A stretch of 27,118 nt of DNA from AM-2324 sp042091035 (GTDB lineage Bacteria; Bacteroidota; Bacteroidia; Chitinophagales; Saprospiraceae), in the NCBI GenBank assembly GCA_042091035.1, contig JBELIG010000019.1, forward strand, positions 1 through 27,118, in the 5' to 3' direction. The stretch's first letter is position 1; each line of letters opens with the position of its first letter. Of the stretch, positions 21,862 to 27,118 are shown piece after piece. The notes beneath the pieces were generated by a model that saw only the letters and a program-made list of their open reading frames with translations, did no database searches and was not told the DNA's origin. A program made the position numbers and the translations under genes.

Positions 21862-23934
21862 TTAATCATGCTTTGTTCCAAATTGTCGAAGAATCAAATA
21901 GAGGACTAGCACAGATAGCAGTATTAATATAATACTAACTAGTATACCTCCTCCGAGAAAGGTGGAAAGGAAGGTACAGCTTATGGCAACTATACCAACT
22001 GTTAGTGCATAAGGTAGTTGAGTTCTTACATGCTCTATATGATTACAATCAGAAGCTAGTGAACTAAGGATTGTAGTGTCTGATATCGGAGAACAGTGGT
22101 CACCCAACACAGAGGCTCCAAGCACAATTGCAATTGAATTTAGCATTAATTCCATAGTTACATCCGGCGCGATTCCTTGCGATTGGCAGATACTCCAACA
22201 AGTAGGAATTGCGAGTGGATATAGGATAGCCATTGTACTCCAAGAAGATCCAGTAGAAAATGCAATAGATGCAGCAAGTATGAATACGATTACTGGGAAT
22301 ACAAAAGGATTTATATTATTTGCTAAGGTGCTAGACAAGAAATGGGCTGTTTCAAGGTCGTCCGTTGTACCTGCAAGAGCCCAGGCCATTGTTAGGATTA
22401 TTAGTGCGGGTAACATAGTTTTAAATCCGTCAATCATAGTGCCGATACTTCGTTCAAGCTTCATGATTTTTTGACTAATGGTTAAAATCAAAGCAACTAT
22501 TACACCACTTAAGCTGGCCCATAATAAAGCTATGTAAGAGTCTGAGTTACCAATCAAGGTGCCTAGTTTTACGAAAAATCCACTTTGCTGTTCATTCAAG
22601 GCCGTCCAAGTTGCTCCCCAGGTTTCATTAGATATAGAAAGGCCATCTGCAATTAGACTTCCATAGGTTGATTCAAAACCAGTAGAAAGTAGACCAAATA
22701 TAGTTACAAATATTACTGTAAGAACCGGTAGAATTGCATTCATAGGTTTTAGTGGTGCTCCCTTTACAGGCGATAAATCCTCTAAGTTTTCTTCATGGTC
22801 TTCGCTTCGGTCTGGTTTTACTTTCCCCAATTTCCTTGCTCGTAATTCTGCTTTAAGCATAGGACCAAAGTCACGTTTTGTGAATATGACTAATAGAATA
22901 AAAATAAGAGTAAGAATAGGGTAGAAGGAGTATTTTAAAGAACTTAGAAACAAGGAATAACTAGTTACATCACTAAAGCCTTCAATATTTTTTACACCGT
23001 CTGATATATAACTTAACTCTGCTCCAATCCATGTTGTAATAAATGCAATGGCTGCTACTGGAGCAGCAGTGCTATCTACTATATAGGCTAGTTTTTCTCT
23101 GGAAACTCTAAATTTATCTGTTACTGAGCGCATCGTATTTCCTACGATTAGTGTATTTGCATAGTCATCAAAGAAAATAGCAACACCAAGTAACCAAGTA
23201 ACAAATTGACTTGATTCCGGCCCTTTAGCAAATCGACTTAGTTTGGTGACAACACCTGCCATTCCACCGTTTCGAGATATTATAGCTACCATACCTCCAA
23301 TTAATAAGGAGAATAAAACTATAGACAAATGGCCGCCATCATTGAGCGCATTTAGGATGTATTTCTCTAGCACTAACCAGGCACTTTCTAGATAGAAAAG
23401 TGGTGCTTCAAATCTTAATCCTCCGGCAATAAAAGCCCCGGAAAATATCCCCATAAATAGTGCAATAATAACCTCCTTGAAAATAAGAGCAAGGATAATA
23501 GCTAGAAGTGGTGGAATAATAGAGAGGATAAGTGGAATTGGTTTAATCCGAATACTATTATCAGACCTTTTTGAGATATGATATATTTTTTTCGAACTTT
23601 CTGCCTGTGTTCCCTGGAATTTATACAAAGCGCCTTTACGACTTATATTGCCTAGTTCTACAAGTGCTTCCCCTTTAATAAGGTTAATAGCCTGAAGTTC
23701 GCCATTAATATTGATACTTGATTGTACTTTTTCTTGTAAGTCTGTAATTAGTTTAATGTCCTTACCCTTTGCTATGACATCAAATTCTTCTGGAAACGCA
23801 ATGGTTTGTATTACAGTATCTAAGGCTTTTGGGGGGCTTAGATCTTCATTGTTTGAATTTTGAGGATCTTGTGCGGATAGACCAAATGAAAATGCTAATA
23901 TTAGATAAATGGAGAGGATTATTCTTGATACCAT
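21862..23934 (-). CDS. Na+/H+ antiporter of the NhaC family with extracytoplasmic N-terminal extension
   Basis: 690 residues. Residues 1-21 form a cleavable signal peptide (ILAFSFGLSAQ). Residues 22 to about 132 form a soluble, beta-rich extension before the first membrane helix (PIPLILSIIPPLLAIILALIF). The remaining about 555 residues contain about 11-13 helices with NhaC motifs: GGMVAIISRNGG, IFFDDYANTLIVGNTMR, DSTAAPVAAIAFITTW, AFSTGSSWSTMAILYPLA and LGDHCSPISDTTILSS. NhaC proteins exchange Na+ (or organic substrates such as malate/lactate) for H+ at the inner membrane. The pore domain assignment is firm; ion choice is not. Monocistronic, divergent from the FG-GAP protein. Confidence 0.9.
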   Translation of the reverse strand: MVSRIILSIYLILAFSFGLSAQDPQNSNNEDLSPPKALDTVIQTIAFPEEFDVIAKGKDIKLITDLQEKVQSSININGELQAINLIKGEALVELGNISRKGALYKFQGTQAESSKKIYHISKRSDNSIRIKPIPLILSIIPPLLAIILALIFKEVIIALFMGIFSGAFIAGGLRFEAPLFYLESAWLVLEKYILNALNDGGHLSIVLFSLLIGGMVAIISRNGGMAGVVTKLSRFAKGPESSQFVTWLLGVAIFFDDYANTLIVGNTMRSVTDKFRVSREKLAYIVDSTAAPVAAIAFITTWIGAELSYISDGVKNIEGFSDVTSYSLFLSSLKYSFYPILTLIFILLVIFTKRDFGPMLKAELRARKLGKVKPDRSEDHEENLEDLSPVKGAPLKPMNAILPVLTVIFVTIFGLLSTGFESTYGSLIADGLSISNETWGATWTALNEQQSGFFVKLGTLIGNSDSYIALLWASLSGVIVALILTISQKIMKLERSIGTMIDGFKTMLPALIILTMAWALAGTTDDLETAHFLSSTLANNINPFVFPVIVFILAASIAFSTGSSWSTMAILYPLAIPTCWSICQSQGIAPDVTMELMLNSIAIVLGASVLGDHCSPISDTTILSSLASDCNHIEHVRTQLPYALTVGIVAISCTFLSTFLGGGILVSIILILLSVLVLYLILRQFGTKHD

Positions 23935-24022
23935 ATACGTTTGTGACGATATTTTATAAAATATAAATTATATTCAAGCTTCCTTTAAATACAATTTTGA
24001 ATAAGTGAACATAACCAAAAAA

Positions 24023-26287
24023 ATGAAAAAATCCCACATACAAATCATCAAAGGATTATTTTTTAGTGTTTTGATCCCTGCTAGCACAATTATGTCTGGG
24101 CAAGTTTTTAATCCTGATTATTTCAATGTGACTGGATCTGATGGTTTAATGTCTAATGCTTGGGCAGGGGGAATGACTGCTCCTCAGTTCTCCGAAATTG
24201 ATTTAAATGGAGATGCTTACATGGATTTGTATCATTTCGATAAAGATGGAGCTGTTCATGTGTTTTATCTGAATGATGGTAATGTTGGGGAAGTAAGCTA
24301 TACCTATGCTCCAGAGTATATTAAAAATTTTCCAATCTGTGAAGGTTGGGTGAATCTAAAAGATTTTAACGGAGATGGCTTGGTCGATCTTTTTACATTT
24401 GATACAAATGGAATTTCAGGAATAAGAGTGTTCAATGGTGCATTGAATAGTGAAGGAGAACTGTATTTTATTCCTTATGTAAATCCAGTTTCAGAAACGA
24501 GCTATTTAGTGTTTAAACAAACACCTAATAGTAGCGCCCTTAATATTTATTCTACGGTAGAAGATTTTCCTGCTTTTATTGATGTAGATAAAGATGGAGA
24601 TCTGGATATACTCAATTTTGGATCAGGAGGAACTTATGTGAGATGGTATAGAAATATTTCTACCAATCCTGAAGATCTTATTTTTCTGTTAGGGGATTAT
24701 TGCTGGGGTGGATTTGGTGAGGGAAGTTTAAGCCAAGAAGTATTTATGAATCTTGAAGATTCCTTGAACTGTGTCGATTTCTTTGTTGATAATGAAGATC
24801 CAAGTCAGCATGTTATTCACCCAGGTTCTACGCTTTGTGTATTTGACGAAGATGGTGATGAAGATTATGATATCCTTTTGGGGGATGTAACCAATAAGAA
24901 TTTGGTTTTCCTCAGAAATAACGATGGTATAGAAAACGCATGGATGACCGAAGATGATATAACCTATCCAAGTTATGATGTGCCCATTTTTATTTCTGAA
25001 TTCCCATTAGCTTTCTATCAAGATTTTGATAATGACGGTAGTAAGGATCTTATGGCCACAAATTTTAATGATAATGGGATAGAGAACTACAATATGACTT
25101 GGTTCTATAAAAATATGGGTTCAGATAGTGCTCCATTGTTTGAATTACAATCGGTAAATTCATTGACCAAAGACATGATGGACTTTGGCTCTCTCTCATC
25201 TCCAGCTTTTTTTGATTACAATGGTGATGGTTTGATGGATATTCTAATAGGTACTGGAGGGTATAAAGTAGACCAGGGCTATGAACCAAGTTTGATTCTT
25301 CTAGAAAATATTGGGTCAGCTACAGATCCTTCATTTTCAATTGTTGATTACGATTATTTGAATCTCTCGACTTTTACAGGAGAAAAGAACTTTGCACCCT
25401 GTTTTGGAGACCTTGATAATGACCAGGATGAAGATTTATTGATAGGTCTGAGTGATGGTTACTTAATATATTTTGAGAATGAGGGTGGAGCTGGTAATTC
25501 CTTTCTTTTTGGAAGTCCTCAGGTCCAGTGGAAGGGATTAGATATTGGCCAAAATTGTTCACCTTTCATTATTGATTTAGATCGTGATGGAGATCAAGAT
25601 CTTGTTATAGGAGAGCGTTCTGGTAATTTGAATTTTATTAAAAATATTGGGAGCCCTGAAAGTTTTGAATGCGATATAGATTTAGCGAGTCCAAATAACA
25701 ACACTAACCTTGGTGGAGTAGATGCTACAGAGGTTTCAGGAGGAGTAGTTGGAAATAGTTCGCCTTTGTTTTTAGAGATTGAAGATCATTATGAATTGAT
25801 TCTAGGGACACAAAGCGGAAGGTTTTTTAGATACACAGATGTTGATCAAAATCTTGATCAAGGGAGTGTGTTTACTTTAGTAAATGATTCTATGGATATA
25901 GTTCATACAGGATCTCATGTGAGTATGGCTTTAGCTGATCTAAATGACAGTGGTGAACTAGAATGCGTTGTGGGTAATAATAGAGGCGGGTTAAGCTTGT
26001 ATGGTTCTGACTTAGCAAAAGAGTATATCTTTCTGGATCAGAAAGAGGTAAAGCAGAATGAAATTCTTGCAACGATCTATCCAAATCCTGTTAAAAATCA
26101 AGTTTATATTTCTTTGGACAATAAGCATAACCTAGAGAATGTCAAGATTTATGACGCTTCCGGACAATTGGTACTTGTATCCTCTGATTCAAATGTCGAT
26201 TGTACGTCACTGAAAGCAGGTATTTATCTCCTAGAAGTGTCGTCTACTAACGGTTTCAAAGGGTTTAACCGTTTTGTTAAACAATAA
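24023..26287 (+). CDS. Secreted FG-GAP/VCBS repeat protein with T9SS type A sorting domain
   Basis: About 754 residues. I prefer the ATG at 24023 over the in-frame GTG at 24005, because it gives a standard signal peptide (MKKSHIQIIKGLFFSVLI...). Nine or so FG-GAP/VCBS repeats carry Ca2+-binding Asp loops, e.g. DLNGDAYMDL, DFNGDGLVDL, DVDKDGDLDI, DFDNDGSKDL, DYNGDGLMDI, DLDNDQDEDL and DLDRDGDQDL, so the body should be a beta-propeller. The last about 75 residues (IYPNPVKNQVYISL, VKIYDASGQLV, LKAGIYLLEVSS) are the Por-type A sorting domain for type IX secretion and surface anchoring. No catalytic motif. A surface recognition or matrix role is inference. Confidence 0.9.
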   Translation: MKKSHIQIIKGLFFSVLIPASTIMSGQVFNPDYFNVTGSDGLMSNAWAGGMTAPQFSEIDLNGDAYMDLYHFDKDGAVHVFYLNDGNVGEVSYTYAPEYIKNFPICEGWVNLKDFNGDGLVDLFTFDTNGISGIRVFNGALNSEGELYFIPYVNPVSETSYLVFKQTPNSSALNIYSTVEDFPAFIDVDKDGDLDILNFGSGGTYVRWYRNISTNPEDLIFLLGDYCWGGFGEGSLSQEVFMNLEDSLNCVDFFVDNEDPSQHVIHPGSTLCVFDEDGDEDYDILLGDVTNKNLVFLRNNDGIENAWMTEDDITYPSYDVPIFISEFPLAFYQDFDNDGSKDLMATNFNDNGIENYNMTWFYKNMGSDSAPLFELQSVNSLTKDMMDFGSLSSPAFFDYNGDGLMDILIGTGGYKVDQGYEPSLILLENIGSATDPSFSIVDYDYLNLSTFTGEKNFAPCFGDLDNDQDEDLLIGLSDGYLIYFENEGGAGNSFLFGSPQVQWKGLDIGQNCSPFIIDLDRDGDQDLVIGERSGNLNFIKNIGSPESFECDIDLASPNNNTNLGGVDATEVSGGVVGNSSPLFLEIEDHYELILGTQSGRFFRYTDVDQNLDQGSVFTLVNDSMDIVHTGSHVSMALADLNDSGELECVVGNNRGGLSLYGSDLAKEYIFLDQKEVKQNEILATIYPNPVKNQVYISLDNKHNLENVKIYDASGQLVLVSSDSNVDCTSLKAGIYLLEVSSTNGFKGFNRFVKQ

Positions 26288-26522
26288 TTAAATGCCAGTT
26301 GTGGTTAAAAAACCTTGTTTTTGTGCAGAAAACCGAATTTTTATTCTGTGGATGTAAATTTTGTCGCAATTTTACTGAACCACCAAAGCAATACTAACAC
26401 ATCTAAGTTAGTCCCAAAACCAAGTTAACACTCTTGTAAAATAAAACTATGACAATATTCTTTATACACTTGTAACTATAGAACAGCACACTTATATAAA
26501 CAAAACTAGAACACACTAAATC

Positions 26523-26536
26523 CAATACTTGTATTG
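26523..26536. repeat. Perfect palindrome CAATAC-TT-GTATTG
   Basis: Six-base arms around TT, a size typical of a dimeric repressor operator, or a weak hairpin in the FG-GAP 3' untranslated region. No nearby regulator gene links to it. Confidence 0.4.
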
Positions 26537-26580
26537 AATTTTCATGAACATCTAAGAAAAAGTAATTTTTTTCAGAGGTA

Positions 26581-26609
26581 AGAGAGACGAAAGTCTCTCT
26601 TTTTTTTTC
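26581..26609 (+). terminator. Intrinsic terminator with GAAA tetraloop
   Basis: AGAGAGAC / GTCTCTCT 8-bp stem closed by a stable GAAA tetraloop, followed by nine T. It ends transcription from the left, 294 bases beyond the FG-GAP stop codon. Confidence 0.9.
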
Positions 26610-26795
26610 AAAAAACTGAAGAATTGTGCCAAAAAACGAATATTCTAATAATTGATATTAATAAATTTCCATATTTGTTTTAAGCAAATAAATAAACACA
26701 GTTACACAAAGCTGAAATACCTAAAATCTTATATAATAGATACTTTCTGAATATTTTATAAGAAAATGAACCCAAAAACAAGCTATTTGATTACA

Positions 26796-26822
26796 AAAAA
26801 GAGATGAGTTTCATCTCTTTTT
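26796..26822. terminator. Terminator-like hairpin just upstream of polX
   Basis: AAAAAGAGATGA / TCATCTCTTTTT, a 12-bp perfect stem with a 3-base loop (GTT) and T-rich end. It lies only 12 bases before the polX ATG, so polX is either transcribed from a start immediately downstream of it or carries it as a leader hairpin. Confidence 0.82.
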
Positions 26823-26834
26823 ATATTTTTGGGC

Positions 26835-27118
26835 ATGACTAATAAAGACATTGCTAAGCAGTTTAAACTTCTCGGAGACCTGATGGAACTGCATCAGGAA
26901 AATCCCTTCAAAATAAAATCCTACAATAATGCCTACATAACTTTACGAAAACTACCAGATGCTGTGGTAGATCTATCGGAAGAAGAGCGTGCACAAATAA
27001 AAGGAATCGGTAAAGCGATTAATTCAAAAATTACTGAATTGTCGACTGCTGGTTCAATGAGTACTTTAACTAAGTATTTGGAGCAAACACCTAAAGGAAT
27101 CGTAGAGCTTTTAGGGAT
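26835..27118 (+). CDS. polX: DNA polymerase/3'-5' exonuclease PolX family, N-terminal part (cut by window end)
   Basis: At least 94 codons are open from ATG 26835 to the end of the window, with no stop. The N-terminus MTNKDIAKQFKLLGDLMELH, followed by ENPFKIKSYNNAYITLRKLP, is the 8-kDa-like domain of bacterial family X polymerases. The first helix-hairpin-helix appears as IKGIGKAINSKI (about 55-66), followed by TPKGIVELLGI, where family members read TPxGVxELLxI. The full protein should be about 550-580 residues with polymerase and PHP exonuclease domains acting in base-excision repair; these lie outside the window. There is no room for a conventional leader after the upstream hairpin. Confidence 0.88.
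   Translation, partial: MTNKDIAKQFKLLGDLMELHQENPFKIKSYNNAYITLRKLPDAVVDLSEEERAQIKGIGKAINSKITELSTAGSMSTLTKYLEQTPKGIVELLG

Larger units (their letters stand above)
26288..26834 (+). other. 547-base gene-poor stretch with two terminators
   Basis: No supported ORF longer than about 30 codons on either strand. It holds a perfect palindrome CAATAC-TT-GTATTG at 26523-26536, an intrinsic terminator at 26581-26609 and another at 26796-26822. Because the FG-GAP gene ends almost 300 bases before the first terminator, and the second ends about 190 bases later with no gene between, one or two untranslated or small-RNA transcripts may end here. No known RNA family was recognised. Confidence 0.4.

Noticed and set aside
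24005..24022. GTG start for the FG-GAP protein
   Set aside because: The ATG six codons later gives a conventional signal peptide beginning MKKS; the GTG form adds nothing recognisable.
26766..26807. 13-codon ORF before the polX hairpin, possible leader peptide
   Set aside because: Its stop lies in the hairpin as an attenuator leader would, but there is no run of a regulatory codon and short frames are frequent in AT-rich spacers.

Overview
The window looks like a chromosomal segment of a free-living Bacteroidota bacterium, probably in or near the Saprospiria. The evidence is: secreted proteins with type IX secretion C-terminal domains (one 'gliding motility-associated' type B, one type A Por-type); an OmpA protein with TSP3 calcium repeats; a FucP-family sugar symporter; a signal-peptide-bearing NhaC; AT-rich spacers with few Shine-Dalgarno sites; and matches to the Bacteroidota -7 box TAnnTTTG. 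No tRNA, rRNA, CRISPR array, IS element or phage gene was seen.

Layout. 1-4.75 kb: an OmpA/TSP3 envelope protein converges on a purK-purE-selO operon. 4.9-9.5 kb: dihydroorotase (divergent from purK), a large T9SS-exported adhesin-like protein and a sugar:H+ symporter. 9.5-10.1 kb: a SpoU/TrmH methyltransferase on the minus strand. 10.2-17.7 kb: a regulatory block with a 1102-residue secreted WG-repeat protein, a sigma-54-dependent NtrC-type response regulator 9 bp downstream, a sigma-54-like promoter before a 29-residue membrane peptide, an ECF sigma factor, and a HAMP/PAS histidine kinase. 17.7-18.8 kb: a TlpA-like thioredoxin lipoprotein. 19.1-21.8 kb: the three-gene cassette described below. 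21.9-26.3 kb: an NhaC-type antiporter and, divergently, a secreted FG-GAP repeat protein. 26.3-26.8 kb: a gene-poor stretch with two intrinsic terminators. 26.8 kb to the end: the start of a PolX-family DNA polymerase cut by the window edge.

The most exciting locus is 19110-21844, three tightly packed genes between two minus-strand housekeeping genes. The first reads as a bacterial gasdermin (pore-forming cell-death effector) with an N-terminal Cys7 and a short C-terminal tail. The second is a trypsin-like protease (H166/D217/S284, with Asp278 at the S1-specificity position) carrying an EAD11-like adaptor domain. The third is an unrecognised protein with two zinc ribbons and a PH-like C-terminal region. 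The simplest model is an abortive-infection pathway: an EAD partner encoded elsewhere, or the zinc-ribbon protein, activates the protease; the protease clips the gasdermin tail at Arg250 or Arg257; the gasdermin then permeabilises the inner membrane. The recognition steps are sequence-based; the wiring is inference.

A second notable locus is the sigma-54 regulator / triple TTGGCA promoter / micro-membrane peptide / ECF sigma / histidine kinase block. Its order recalls Bacteroidota kdp regulatory loci, but there are no kdp genes. Convergent gene pairs repeatedly share one bidirectional terminator whose U-tract overlaps or abuts the stop codon of the minus-strand gene.
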